The notes: a model not told the origin generated them from the sequence alone. A stretch of 64,000 nucleotides of DNA from an uncultured Methanoregula sp. (GCF_963662735.1 NZ_OY759744.1:868001-932000), one strand, 5' to 3'; shown: positions 8,741 through 17,290, numbered from the stretch's first letter. Numbers and translations: made by a program.

Positions 8741-8826
8741 TTTCCAGTGGAAAATATGTCGTTATATAGGATTGATTTCGCTAAACCGACCAGAATCGTG
8801 CGGTTTTTCAGTGGAATCAAAGGGGT
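8741..8826 (+). promoter_or_regulatory. Origin-recognition-box-like pair upstream of hel308
   Basis: At 8805-8826 the sequence TTTTCAGTGGAATCAAAGGG plus GT has the CAGTGGAA core and the A-A-A-G-G-G-G-T tail of euryarchaeal ORB elements, as at the likely origin near 14 kb. At 8741-8753 TTTCCAGTGGAAA repeats the core half without the G-run. Both lie between the KH gene and the hel308 start at 8844. They could be Orc1/Cdc6 binding sites that regulate hel308 or a minor origin; the function is inferred. Confidence 0.5.
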
Positions 8827-8843
8827 TGTTGGGAGGGTGTGAT

Positions 8844-11003
8844 ATGGAGACCTGCGAGATCCCCATTCCTGCATATCTGAAAGAGAAGTATCTCTCCTGT
8901 GGCATAACAGAACTCTACCCCCCGCAGGCCGACTGCATCAGTAAGGGAATGCTTGAAGGCAAAAACCTCCTTGTGGCAATCCCTACCGCGAGCGGCAAGA
9001 CCCTGATAGCCGAGATGGCGATGCATACCCACATCGCAAAGAAGGGGAAATGCCTTTACATTGTCCCGCTCAAGGCACTCGCGAGCGAGAAATTCGACGA
9101 GTTCAACAACAAGGGTGTCCGGGTCGGTATTGCTACCGGGGATTTCGATCGCCGGGACGACCTGCTCGGGAAGAATGACATCATCGTTGCAACGAGCGAG
9201 AAAGTCGATTCTCTCCTGCGCAACAATGCCCGCTGGATCCAGGATGTCACCCTTCTCGTGATCGACGAGGTTCACCTGATCGATTCCGGGAACCGCGGTC
9301 CGACCGTCGAGATGGTCATCGCGAAGATGCGCTACCGCAATCCCGGCATGCAGGTGATAGGCCTTTCGGCAACGATCGGGAACCCGAAAACACTTGCCGG
9401 CTGGCTTGAAGCGGAGCTGGTCACCAGTACCTGGAGGCCGGTCGATCTCCGGCAGGGGGTATTCTGCAACGACCGTATCCACTTCCAGGAGGGGGAACGG
9501 CGCATTAAGGAGGCATCGAAAAATTACGATGATATCAACCTCTGCCTGGACACCATTGAAGAGGGGGGCCAGTGCCTTGTCTTTGTCTCCTCACGCCGGA
9601 ATGCCGAGGCCTTTGCAAAGCGGGCAGCCGGGGCGATCAAGAGCAATGAACCGGAACTCAAAAGCTATGCCGAACGGATTGCAGGCGGGGCCGAGACCGA
9701 GATGGCCAAAACCCTTGCCCTCTGTGTCGGGCAGGGTGCGGCCTTCCACCATGCCGGGCTGAGCCGGGCCGAGCGATCCGTTGTGGAGGAAGGGTTCAGG
9801 AAAGGACACATCAAGTGCATCTCTTCGACACCCACGCTTGCAGCCGGCCTCAACCTCCCTGCACGCCGGGTGATCATCCGGGACTACCTGAGATTTACCG
9901 CGGGAGAGGGGATGCAGCCTATCCCGGTGAGCGAATACCACCAGATGGCGGGGAGGGCCGGCCGGCCAAGGCTCGATCCGTACGGGGAAGCGGTTCTCAT
10001 TGCCAAGGATGAACGGCAGGTGGGGGAGCTCTTCGAATGCTACATCGAGGCCCCGGCCGAAGAGGTCCATTCAAAGATCGCAGAGCCTTCCGCACTCTAT
10101 ACGCACGTTCTCTCGATCATTGCCTCCGGGTTTGCCGGTACCCGGGGAGAACTGACGGCGTTCATGAACCGGAGCTTCTACGTGCACGAGCACCGGCAGG
10201 GCAGGCTGATGCAGAGAGCGGTAGACACTGCCCTGAAATTCCTCATCGAAGCAGAGATGGTCCTGGAGATTGGCGAACACCTCGGGTCAACAGAATTCGG
10301 GTCCCTGGTATCGCGGCTCTACATCGATCCCCGGAGCGCAGCGATGATCATTAGCGCCCTGCGGGAGCAGAAAGAGTATGCCGATCTCGGCCTTCTCCAG
10401 ACGATCTGCAGTACGCCGGACATGCCCAAACTCTATGCCCGCAATGCCGACCAGCCGGCCATTGACCGCATGATCGAAGCTCACGAAACTGAACTCTGGG
10501 CCCCGTACCCCTCTGAAGAGGAGGAACTCGAAGGGTACTACCGGGCCCTCAAGACCGCGATGCTTCTTTCGGACTGGACTGATGAACTCTCCGATGAAAA
10601 GATCTGCGAGCGGTATTCGGTGGGGCCCGGGGATCTCTACGGCATGGTGGAGAGCGTGAACTGGCTCCTGCATGCAGGCGCCGAGCTCTCCCGGATGTTC
10701 GTGCCGGCGTTCCATCCGGCAATCCGGGATTTTGAAATCTGCATGAAAAACGGTATCCGGCGCGAGCTGCTCCCGCTCGTGAAACTGCGGGGGATCGGCA
10801 GGGTCCGTGCCCGGCGGCTCTTCAACCACGCCATAACCACACCGGAGGCTGTCCGGGCTGCCGGAATAGAGACCATAACGAAGATTCTCGGGTGTGGTAT
10901 AGCCGAGCAGATCTTCACCCAGCTGCAAAAGGGAAAGGAAACACCAGTAGCAGCCAGTCAGGATAATATGGCCGGGCAGTCAACGTTCTCACAGTTCAGG
11001 TGA
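8844..11003 (+). CDS. hel308: Hel308 superfamily 2 DNA helicase
   Basis: From the ATG at 8844 the protein has 719 residues, normal for Hel308. Motif I is [16 protein letters not shown], motif II is V-I-D-E-V-H, motif III is L-S-A-T-I-G-N, and motifs V-VI are [20 protein letters not shown] and [10 protein letters not shown]. Near the end [17 protein letters not shown] is a helix-hairpin-helix in the ratchet/lid region. Hel308 unwinds lagging-strand forks and helps restart stalled replication. A GGGAGG ribosome site lies about 10 nt before 8844, so the longer frame from 8733 is rejected. cgi121 follows after 4 bp. ORB-like sites lie immediately upstream. Confidence 0.93.
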   Translation: METCEIPIPAYLKEKYLSCGITELYPPQADCISKGMLEGKNLLVAIPTASGKTLIAEMAMHTHIAKKGKCLYIVPLKALASEKFDEFNNKGVRVGIATGDFDRRDDLLGKNDIIVATSEKVDSLLRNNARWIQDVTLLVIDEVHLIDSGNRGPTVEMVIAKMRYRNPGMQVIGLSATIGNPKTLAGWLEAELVTSTWRPVDLRQGVFCNDRIHFQEGERRIKEASKNYDDINLCLDTIEEGGQCLVFVSSRRNAEAFAKRAAGAIKSNEPELKSYAERIAGGAETEMAKTLALCVGQGAAFHHAGLSRAERSVVEEGFRKGHIKCISSTPTLAAGLNLPARRVIIRDYLRFTAGEGMQPIPVSEYHQMAGRAGRPRLDPYGEAVLIAKDERQVGELFECYIEAPAEEVHSKIAEPSALYTHVLSIIASGFAGTRGELTAFMNRSFYVHEHRQGRLMQRAVDTALKFLIEAEMVLEIGEHLGSTEFGSLVSRLYIDPRSAAMIISALREQKEYADLGLLQTICSTPDMPKLYARNADQPAIDRMIEAHETELWAPYPSEEEELEGYYRALKTAMLLSDWTDELSDEKICERYSVGPGDLYGMVESVNWLLHAGAELSRMFVPAFHPAIRDFEICMKNGIRRELLPLVKLRGIGRVRARRLFNHAITTPEAVRAAGIETITKILGCGIAEQIFTQLQKGKETPVAASQDNMAGQSTFSQFR

Positions 11004-11007
11004 CGGG

Positions 11008-11532
11008 ATGGATACAGGAAAGAGAGATATCCGGGCGGCGGTATGCACGATTGCCGACCGGGCTGCATTTCTCGAATCGCTCAGGGCCGTGGCGGAAGCG
11101 CATGATGTCCACATCATCTGTTTCAATGCGGACATGGTTGCCGGCATCGCCCACGTGCGGGCAGCAGTCGATCACGCCGTGCGATCGTTCCAGGAAGGAT
11201 GTGCGATTTCCAATACGCTTGAGATGGAGACGCTCCTCTATGCGGCAGGATCGCGGCAGTGCAGTGTCGGGGCCTCGTTTGGCATTCACGAAGGGGAAAA
11301 CCGGCTCTGGGTCTGTTGTTACCCGTGCCCCGGTGAGGAGATTTTTACCGCACTCAGGCCGGTCATGCAGTTCATAGCCGGGGATTCCTGGAACGTGATG
11401 GATCCGGACCGGGAAGAACGCCTTATACAGCTGTTTGGTATTACTCCTGAAGAGCTGCTGGCGGTGGGGGGCAGGACGCGGATCGCGGATCTTGTCCTTG
11501 AACGCGTGGCCCTGTTGGACGTCATGCGGTAA
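11008..11532 (+). CDS. cgi121: KEOPS complex subunit Cgi121
   Basis: The 174-residue protein fits archaeal Cgi121 (TPRKB family) in length and pattern: a central N-A-D-M-V-A-G-I-A-H-V, then SNTLEMETLLYAAGSRQ, and a late L-F-G-I-T-P-E-E-L. Cgi121 binds the tRNA 3' CCA end and supports the Bud32 kinase and Kae1 in making threonylcarbamoyl-adenosine at tRNA position 37. It starts 4 bp after hel308, a neighbour pairing I recall as common in methanogens, so the two are probably one transcript. Other KEOPS genes are not in this window. Confidence 0.85.
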   Translation: MDTGKRDIRAAVCTIADRAAFLESLRAVAEAHDVHIICFNADMVAGIAHVRAAVDHAVRSFQEGCAISNTLEMETLLYAAGSRQCSVGASFGIHEGENRLWVCCYPCPGEEIFTALRPVMQFIAGDSWNVMDPDREERLIQLFGITPEELLAVGGRTRIADLVLERVALLDVMR

Positions 11533-11867
11533 CCCGTCTCTTTTCTGCGTACCTGTCAGATCCCACATGAGCTGCTGGCTGTTGCATCACGATTATGGAC
11601 CCTGCCTGGAATTGTCCGGGCGGGGTACCAGGGTCGATTGAAAAAGGATTGTCCCGGACAGGGACTTCACTTTTTTGTGAAAAATGCGATCCGGTGAAAA
11701 TAGTCTCACCGGAGAAAAAATTCTGTTGTTAGTTGTACATCCGATTGTTGGATAATTATCCGGATATCGCCACGTAAACTAACACCCGTTGACCCTGCCT
11801 GAATTTTTTTCAGCAGACCCTGGGGCAAAAATGAGGTTAAAAAAATGGAGTGAAAAATGTGCATTTT
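11533..11867. other. Non-coding gap with several inverted repeats
   Basis: This 335-bp gap lies between converging genes. I see no gene. It holds TTCAC-T6-GTGAA at about 11667-11682, TCCGGTGA (11690-11697) with TCACCGGA (11706-11713), and GACCCTG with CAGGGTC around 11598-11636; GACCCTGCCTG recurs near 11793. The stem at 11690-11713 followed by A-rich/T-rich sequence may serve as a terminator for hel308-cgi121. Confidence 0.5.
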
Positions 11868-12725
11868 TTATGTTTTTTCAAGCAGGGTACGAACCAGGGT
11901 ACTGGTTGCCGGATCGGAATAAAACCGGAACGCGATCTCCCCGCGTTCGGTAATCCGGTAGATTCTCTCTTTCCGGTTTGCCGGAGCTGTGTCGTCGGTA
12001 ATAAGCCCGGCATCGCGCAGGGTGCCCATAAATCCTGAAAATGTGCCATGCGTCAGGTCAGCTGCCGGTTTTCGTCCCCGCCGGTACGTCACCGGCTGAA
12101 CCGGGGGATCCCCGGGTTTTGCCTTTTTCGTGCGGGATGGAACATAGACCGGCCAGAGCTGGTTGAAGATATACTGCCGGGACACCCAGCCGGGTGCTTC
12201 CCCTTTTCCCTGCTTTGCAGCTGTCCGCAGGAGGATGGCAAGGATCGTCTGGTAATTGGGGTTTTCAAGCAGGGATCGGACCGGGCGGGTCGGGAGCGGG
12301 ACCGGTCGTGCAGTCTTTTCATCGAATGTACTGTAAACTTCCCCTTCGAGCCAGGCTGCAATGGTAAACAGCGCCATGCAGAGCGGTTTCGACCCCCCCG
12401 AGAGATCGAATGTGAACCGGGCACCGGGAAATTCCCGGTGGACCCGGGAAAGTGAATCGCGGACTGCGGGATAAACGGGAGAGAAAACAAGCTCGCGGGT
12501 GGAGGGGATGGAAAGCGAGGAAGAGATCTCTTTTACGGTATCAATGGAATGCCGTACTGCAAGACGGAGCTTCTCTGTCTCAGGGTCCAGCGATCGATCA
12601 TAGATCGTGCTGTCGGCAAAGATGCAGGTCCGGGTTATGGTGGGATGGATCCGGAATGCTGCCGGGTACGCGAGGTGGATCTTTTCACCGGCACTGATGA
12701 TGTGGATATGTTCCTTTGAGGCCAT
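11868..12725 (-). CDS. CARF-like domain plus winged-helix regulator (paralogue A)
   Basis: The 285-residue protein begins HIHIISAGEKIH, then has a Rossmann-like half with F-T-F-D-L-S-G-G-S-K near residue 115, resembling the nucleotide-contacting G-G-S/T-K loop of CARF domains. The C-terminal third (about 175-285) looks like a winged helix, ending in a wing-like RKERIYRITERGEIA. The layout is that of Csa3/DUF6293-type regulators that sense cyclic oligoadenylates or related ligands. A clear paralogue lies at 32964-33776. No CRISPR or cas gene is near. The CARF call rests on pattern alone; the ligand is unknown. Confidence 0.6.
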   Translation of the reverse strand: MASKEHIHIISAGEKIHLAYPAAFRIHPTITRTCIFADSTIYDRSLDPETEKLRLAVRHSIDTVKEISSSLSIPSTRELVFSPVYPAVRDSLSRVHREFPGARFTFDLSGGSKPLCMALFTIAAWLEGEVYSTFDEKTARPVPLPTRPVRSLLENPNYQTILAILLRTAAKQGKGEAPGWVSRQYIFNQLWPVYVPSRTKKAKPGDPPVQPVTYRRGRKPAADLTHGTFSGFMGTLRDAGLITDDTAPANRKERIYRITERGEIAFRFYSDPATSTLVRTLLEKT

Positions 12726-12749
12726 GATAACGAATGACGGGACCGGTTC

Positions 12750-13238
12750 CTACCGGTTGGCATGACTGAGTATATGGGTAATCTCCGGCAGGATCAGTTC
12801 TGTTGTTGCAAGCGTTACTGCCGGGGTGGACCCGGGGATACAGAAAACTGCCTTTCCGGCAATGATGCCGGCGACTGCCCGGGACAGCATGGACGATGTC
12901 CCGATTTGATCAAGACTCTTCATCCGGAAGAGCTCGCCAAACCCGTCCATTTTCTTCTCAAGGAGGGGCGAGATGGCTTCTATGGTGCAGTCATCGTGGG
13001 TGAGACCGGTGCCGCCATTAATGATGATACAGTTGGCGGTCTTGGCTGCTGCGAACAGTGCATCCCGGATGGCATCAATCCGGTCAGGGACAATGGCATA
13101 GTACCCGATGGGAATGTCCTGCTCCGCAAGCAGTTTTTTGATCGTTGTTCCACTGGTATCGTTCTCAGGTACCCGGCTGCTGGATACGGTAATGACCGCT
13201 GCTGAAAGGGGAAACGGGCGCACATGATCCTTATTCAT
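12750..13238 (-). CDS. moaB: MoaB/MogA-type molybdopterin biosynthesis protein
   Basis: From the ATG at 13238 the protein has 162 residues, the usual MoaB length. The molybdopterin-binding motif is INGGTGLTHDDCTIEAI, and a second conserved stretch is FCIPGSTPAVTLATTEL. MoaB/MogA adenylylates molybdopterin before insertion of molybdenum or tungsten; in methanogens the pterin serves formylmethanofuran and formate dehydrogenases. The frame stays open up to 13544, but that part translates low-complexity repeat DNA and is rejected. The gene follows the CARF-like regulator on the same strand, upstream of it. Confidence 0.9.
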   Translation of the reverse strand: MNKDHVRPFPLSAAVITVSSSRVPENDTSGTTIKKLLAEQDIPIGYYAIVPDRIDAIRDALFAAAKTANCIIINGGTGLTHDDCTIEAISPLLEKKMDGFGELFRMKSLDQIGTSSMLSRAVAGIIAGKAVFCIPGSTPAVTLATTELILPEITHILSHANR

Positions 13239-13410
13239 GATACCTGTATGTTGCCTGTACTCTGTTAAGAGAATTCCTGATGGGTGCCGGGATGCTGATG
13301 CCATTTTATGCTTTCTCAGGTACTGGTGAGAGAATGAAGAGGTTCCTGAAAGGGAGTTTGATTTTTTTATTTTGAAGATCGTTTCAATTACCGGATTGGT
13401 ATTTGCTGTG

Positions 13411-13512
13411 ATTCCCGATATCGAAATCCAAGTCAACAAAAGGCAGTATCTCCCCGCAATCAACAACACCCGGCCTGCAATTCCCGATATCAAAGTCCGG
13501 ATCAACAAAAGG
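13411..13512. repeat. Pair of direct repeats 69 bp apart
   Basis: ATTCCCGATATC followed by A/G-rich sequence and TCAACAAAAGG occurs at 13411-13443 and again at 13480-13512, about 85% identical. Between the copies lie CAATCAACAACACCCGG and similar words. The 69-bp spacing equals 23 codons, which explains why a reading frame stays open across both copies on each strand; I do not treat either as a gene. Confidence 0.6.
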
Positions 13513-13750
13513 GTTCCTGCAATGGTGATACGCGAAATTGTCAATATTTCCTGGAACGTACCTGATACAGATGGTGGAGATTGTCCGGAAGTTCAGCTGT
13601 GTTCTTTATTCTGATGGGTCCTGGAAATCATGCAACATCCGGTAATCCCGCAATACCTGGTAATCTTGTATCGGAACATCCGGTGAATTTCATCCGGTGT
13701 AGTTATCCTTCTTAAGAGAGAGAGAAGAGAAGGAAATATTTGAGGTACAG

Positions 13751-13772
13751 ACCCCTTCATTTCCTCTGGAAC
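13751..13772 (-). promoter_or_regulatory. ORB element 1
   Basis: On the minus strand the site reads GTTCCAGAGGAAATGAAGGG followed by GT, matching the ORB pattern T-T-C-C-A..GGAAA....A-A-G-G-G-G-T. It points toward the AT-rich core in the opposite sense to ORBs 2 and 3. Confidence 0.75.
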
Positions 13773-13940
13773 TATTTCTCTTTCTTTTTCATTTTGGCTG
13801 GATTTTTCAAGTGAATTTAGAAATCATTCAAAATTCTCGAAAATAAAAAATTGAGATATTTTATATACTATTAAATGTAAATAATTAAATGAATTAGTTT
13901 TTTTTAAAACTGTACTCTACTCCTGTCAGTTTTTTTAATA

Positions 13941-13962
13941 GTTCCATACGAAACAAAGGGGT
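13941..13962 (+). promoter_or_regulatory. ORB element 2
   Basis: The site reads GTTCCATACGAAACAAAGGG followed by GT. The CAGTGG core is degenerate but the GAAACAAAGGGG part is perfect. It borders the right side of the AT-rich core. Confidence 0.7.
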
Positions 13963-14129
13963 CCCTCCCCTCATGGTAAACCAGAAGGTAATCTACGTGA
14001 ATAATCTGCCAGAATAGTGAAATCCACAGAAGAAACATGGCAATCAGCAGGTAAAGCAACTATCAAAGTGTTAAACTGGTAATACATCATATCGGTCACG
14101 ATTTTTCATTTACTTGAGAATATGAGTAT

Positions 14130-14151
14130 ATTCCACTGGAAATAAAGGGGT
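14130..14151 (+). promoter_or_regulatory. ORB element 3, adjoining the cdc6 TATA box
   Basis: The site reads ATTCCACTGGAAATAAAGGG followed by GT and runs straight into TTTATAAAAC (14151-14160), the likely TATA box of cdc6. Orc1/Cdc6 bound here would compete with TBP, so autorepression is plausible. Confidence 0.75.
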
Positions 14152-14186
14152 TTATAAAACAAAGAAACCGATCGTTTTTTTGCCTC

Positions 14187-14216
14187 ATGTCACTAATGCT
14201 CAGCTCCATAGTGTGA
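14187..14216 (+). CDS. Possible 9-codon upstream ORF before cdc6
   Basis: With a TATA box centred near 14155, transcription should begin around 14180. The first ATG is then at 14187 and opens a 9-codon frame ending in TGA at 14214-14216, 2 nt before the cdc6 ATG at 14219. No Shine-Dalgarno serves cdc6. The short frame may carry ribosomes to cdc6 by reinitiation; this is inference. Confidence 0.3.
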   Translation: MSLMLSSIV

Positions 14217-14218
14217 TC

Positions 14219-15511
14219 ATGCCTGAACCAGAAGACCCATCAACCGGACTTTTTAAAAAATACCTGAGCAATAACAGGATTTTCAAGGATCGCGAAGTGC
14301 TCCGGCACTCTTACCGCCCCCAGATCCTGCCCCACCGGAAGCCCCAGATCGATGAAGTGGCCTCGATCCTGGCCCCATCGCTCCGGAATGAAACCCCATC
14401 CAATATCCTCATTTATGGCAAGACAGGGACCGGCAAGACCGCGTGCGTCCGGTACGTAGGATCCGAGCTCGAGAAAGCGAGCAGCAACATGGGCCCTCTC
14501 TGCCGGATCGTCCATCTCAACTGCGAAGTGATCGATACCCAGTACCGGGTTCTTGCACAGATCGCCAAATGCCTGGATGTTGTCGATGAGCTGGCAAGCG
14601 ACAAGACCCGGACCCACATCCCGATGACCGGGTGGCCAACCGACCAGGTGTATGCCGAGCTCAAGAACCAGCTTGAGGCAGGGGGAGGTGTCCTTGTGAT
14701 CGTTCTCGATGAGATCGATAAGCTTGTCAAGAAAAGCGGGGATGACACACTCTACAACCTGACGCGGATAAACTCCGATCTCAAGAACTCCAAGGTGAGT
14801 ATCATCGGGATCTCCAATGACCTGAGTTTCAAGGACTTCCTCGATCCCCGGGTTCTCTCCTCTCTCTCGGAAGAAGAGATCGTATTCCCGCCCTACAATG
14901 CCCCGCAGCTCGTTGATATCCTGGCCCAGCGTGCCGATGGTGCATTCATGCCCGGCGCGGTTGCCGAGGGAGTTATTCCCCTCTGTTCGGCCCTTGCAGC
15001 CCAGGAGCACGGGGATGCCCGGCGCGCTCTCGATCTCTTCCGGATCTCCGGGGAACTCGCCGATCGCGACGAGTCCACCCAGGTGAGCGTGGAGCATGTC
15101 AAATCCGCCCAGGCCAAGATCGAGACAGACAGCATGATCGAGTGCATCTCAACCCTCCCCACCCAGAGCAAACTGATCCTCTATTCGATGCTCATCCTCG
15201 AACAGCTGGGACAGAATATCTTTACGAGCGGGGAAGTCTCACGTATATACCAGGATATTGCTCCCACCATCGAACTCGATGTGCTCACCCACCGCAGGAT
15301 CACCGATCTCATATCCGAGCTGAACATGCTTGGTGTGATCAATACGCGGGTGGTGAGCCGCGGGCGTTATGGCAGGACAAAAGAGATGTGGTTTGATTCC
15401 AACACGGCCAAGATCCGGGAAGTTGTACTCAAGGACCAGAGGCTCAACGGCCTCAAGAATCTCGATGTATCCCAGATGGAAGCAAAGTGGTTGAAAACCT
15501 GGTTCAGGTAA
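14219..15511 (+). CDS. cdc6: Origin-binding initiator Orc1/Cdc6
   Basis: The 430-residue AAA+ protein has Walker A IYGKTGTGKTACVRYVG, Walker B V-L-V-I-V-L-D-E-I-D-K, sensor 1 G-I-S-N-D-L-S-F and sensor 2 GDARRALDLFRISGELA. The last 90 residues form a winged helix with a basic hairpin (VVSRGRYGRTKEM). It binds ORBs, melts the origin and loads MCM helicase. I chose the ATG at 14219; a TTG in frame at 14180 would add 13 residues of no clear conservation. The gene sits directly beside three ORBs, so it is the likely cognate initiator. An Lrp-type gene follows after 12 bp. Confidence 0.94.
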   Translation: MPEPEDPSTGLFKKYLSNNRIFKDREVLRHSYRPQILPHRKPQIDEVASILAPSLRNETPSNILIYGKTGTGKTACVRYVGSELEKASSNMGPLCRIVHLNCEVIDTQYRVLAQIAKCLDVVDELASDKTRTHIPMTGWPTDQVYAELKNQLEAGGGVLVIVLDEIDKLVKKSGDDTLYNLTRINSDLKNSKVSIIGISNDLSFKDFLDPRVLSSLSEEEIVFPPYNAPQLVDILAQRADGAFMPGAVAEGVIPLCSALAAQEHGDARRALDLFRISGELADRDESTQVSVEHVKSAQAKIETDSMIECISTLPTQSKLILYSMLILEQLGQNIFTSGEVSRIYQDIAPTIELDVLTHRRITDLISELNMLGVINTRVVSRGRYGRTKEMWFDSNTAKIREVVLKDQRLNGLKNLDVSQMEAKWLKTWFR

Positions 15512-15523
15512 GAGGAAACAAAA

Positions 15524-16015
15524 ATGGATGAAAAAGATCTCGAACTCCTCCGCATTCTCGAGGAGAACAGCCGGCTCTCAGCAGAAGAAATTGCGACCAT
15601 GACCAACCTTGCAGCAGCCGAGGTTGAGGCACGGGTACACGCACTGGAAGCCGCCCAGGTAATCAAGCGGTATTCCACCGTGATAAACTGGGAGAAGGCC
15701 GGCAATGGCGAGGTCTCTGCCATCATCGAACTCAAGGTAAGCCCGGAGCGGGATTTCGGGTACGATCGCATCGCCGAGCGGCTCTCACGCTTCCGGCAGG
15801 TCAAAACCCTGCGCCTGATCACCGGGACGTACGACCTGCAGCTTATCGTGAGCGGCAAGAATATGCAGGAAGTCTCGCGGTTTGTCTCCGAACACGTTGC
15901 GCCCATGGATCGTATCCGCGAGACGGCAACCCACATCATCATGAAATCCTACAAGGAGAATGGCAACGCACTCTTTGAACAACCGGAGACCGAGCGTCTT
16001 CCCTATAGTTTCTGA
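15524..16015 (+). CDS. Lrp/AsnC-family transcription regulator
   Basis: The 163-residue protein has an N-terminal helix-turn-helix (about 1-60, beginning DLELLRILEENSRLSAEEIA) and a C-terminal RAM-type ligand-binding domain (about 70-150, including VKTLRLITGTYDLQLIVSG with the conserved G-x-Y-D). It probably senses an amino acid and controls the aminotransferase gene that begins 10 bp downstream. I recall this pair as conserved in methanogens. An ordinary start at the ATG at 15524 follows GAGGAAAC. Confidence 0.9.
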   Translation: MDEKDLELLRILEENSRLSAEEIATMTNLAAAEVEARVHALEAAQVIKRYSTVINWEKAGNGEVSAIIELKVSPERDFGYDRIAERLSRFRQVKTLRLITGTYDLQLIVSGKNMQEVSRFVSEHVAPMDRIRETATHIIMKSYKENGNALFEQPETERLPYSF

Positions 16016-16025
16016 GGTCGAGAAA

Positions 16026-17183
16026 ATGCGCAATTTTGTCTCAGAGCGAGCCCGGGAGATCCCCCCGTCCGGTATCCGGAAGTTCTTCGATCTCGTGCTC
16101 ACCATGGAAGATGTCATATCCCTCGGCGTTGGAGAACCCGACTTCCGCACACCGTGGAACATCTGCGAATCAAGTATTTACTCCATAGAGCAGGGAACCA
16201 CCTCGTATACTTCGAACAAGGGACTCCAGTCCCTGCGCGACGCCCTTTCGCGTTATCTGGCCCAGCACTACCAGCTCAATTACAGTGGGGACGACGGGAT
16301 CATTATTACAAGCGGGGTCTCGGAAGCTCTCGATATTGCCATCCGGGCAGTTGTTGACCCGGGCGACGAAGTGCTCATAGCCCAGCCGAGCTATGTCTCA
16401 TACGCCCCCTGCGTCACCCTCTCGGGGGGGAAAGCAGTACCAGTGCGGTGTACTGAGAAGAATCACTTCAAGCTGAACGCCGATGCACTTGCGGAACAGA
16501 TCACCAAAAAATCCAAGGCCCTGATCATCAATTTCCCGAATAACCCCACCGGCGCTGTCATGGAGGAGAGCGATCTCAAGGCCATTGCGGACCTGGTCAT
16601 CGATCACGATCTCCTTCTCATCAGCGACGAAGTGTACGCGGAACTGACCTACGAGAAGCGCCACTGCGCCGCGGCAACCGTGAGCGATCTCCACGAGCGG
16701 ACGATTACCCTCAATGGTTTCTCCAAAGCCTATGCCATGACCGGCTGGCGCATCGGGTACCTTTGTGCACCCAGGGAGCTCTGCGATGCAGCGCTGAAAA
16801 TCCACCAGTACGTGATGCTCTGCGCTCCTGTAATGGGGCAGGTGGGAGCGCTCGAAGCCCTCCGGTCAGCGGAGGAGGATAAGAACAGCATGGTCAACGA
16901 GTACCGGCTCAGGCGCAACATGTTTGTTGCCGGCCTCAACCGCATCGGTCTTTCCTGTCATGTTCCGGAAGGGGCGTTTTACGCGTTCCCCTCTGTCAGG
17001 GAAACCGGGCTTTCCGACGTGGAATTTGCCGAACGGTTATTAAAAGAACAGCGGGTAGCCGTTGTCCCGGGCAGTGTTTTTGGCACCGGCGGGGAAGATC
17101 ACGTCCGCTGTGCCTACGCGGTCTCCCGAAAAGAGCTGAGTGAAGCCCTCGGCAGAATGGAGACATTCCTGCACGAACTCTGA
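16026..17183 (+). CDS. Class I/II pyridoxal-phosphate aminotransferase (aspartate-type)
   Basis: The 385-residue protein is a fold-type I aminotransferase. NFPNNPTGAV contains the conserved Asn, D-E-V-Y-A-E-L holds the Asp/Tyr that contact PLP, and N-G-F-S-K-A-Y-A-M-T-G-W-R carries the Schiff-base lysine and the arginine that follows. An N-terminal arginine-rich V-S-E-R-A-R-E-I-P-P-S-G-I-R-K is typical of the archaeal aspartate/aromatic group. The chosen ATG at 16026 has GAGGTCGAG before it; an earlier ATG at 15960 overlaps the Lrp gene and lacks support. Substrate preference cannot be decided from the sequence. Confidence 0.9.
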   Translation: MRNFVSERAREIPPSGIRKFFDLVLTMEDVISLGVGEPDFRTPWNICESSIYSIEQGTTSYTSNKGLQSLRDALSRYLAQHYQLNYSGDDGIIITSGVSEALDIAIRAVVDPGDEVLIAQPSYVSYAPCVTLSGGKAVPVRCTEKNHFKLNADALAEQITKKSKALIINFPNNPTGAVMEESDLKAIADLVIDHDLLLISDEVYAELTYEKRHCAAATVSDLHERTITLNGFSKAYAMTGWRIGYLCAPRELCDAALKIHQYVMLCAPVMGQVGALEALRSAEEDKNSMVNEYRLRRNMFVAGLNRIGLSCHVPEGAFYAFPSVRETGLSDVEFAERLLKEQRVAVVPGSVFGTGGEDHVRCAYAVSRKELSEALGRMETFLHEL

Positions 17184-17204
17184 TCCTCTGTTCGGCCCGG
17201 CTCT

Positions 17205-17231
17205 TCCCCCTTTTCTTTTCCCCTTTTTTGT
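17205..17231 (+). terminator. Pyrimidine-rich terminator after the aminotransferase gene
   Basis: Three T-runs (CCCCCTTTTC, TTTTCCCC, TTTTTTG) follow within 50 bp of the stop. Archaeal RNA polymerase commonly terminates at such T-tracts without a hairpin. Confidence 0.5.
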
Positions 17232-17290
17232 AATACCGGGTCATGAGGGATACTTTATTTTGGAACTTGACCAATACTACATGAAACACA

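Larger units (their letters stand above)
13741..14160. other. Probable chromosomal replication origin (oriC)
   Basis: The non-coding stretch directly upstream of cdc6 contains three ORB elements: one on the minus strand at 13751-13772 and two on the plus strand at 13941-13962 and 14130-14151. Between the first two lies a very AT-rich core, about 13795-13935, with runs such as TATTTTATATACTATTAAAT that would melt easily. Oppositely oriented ORBs around an AT-rich unwinding element beside an Orc1/Cdc6 gene is the standard euryarchaeal origin design. The rest of 13239-13740 holds the repeat pair and no visible gene. Confidence 0.8.

Noticed and set aside
13239..13544. N-terminal extension of MoaB
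   Set aside because: It is the translated direct repeat; MoaB homology begins at the ATG at 13238.
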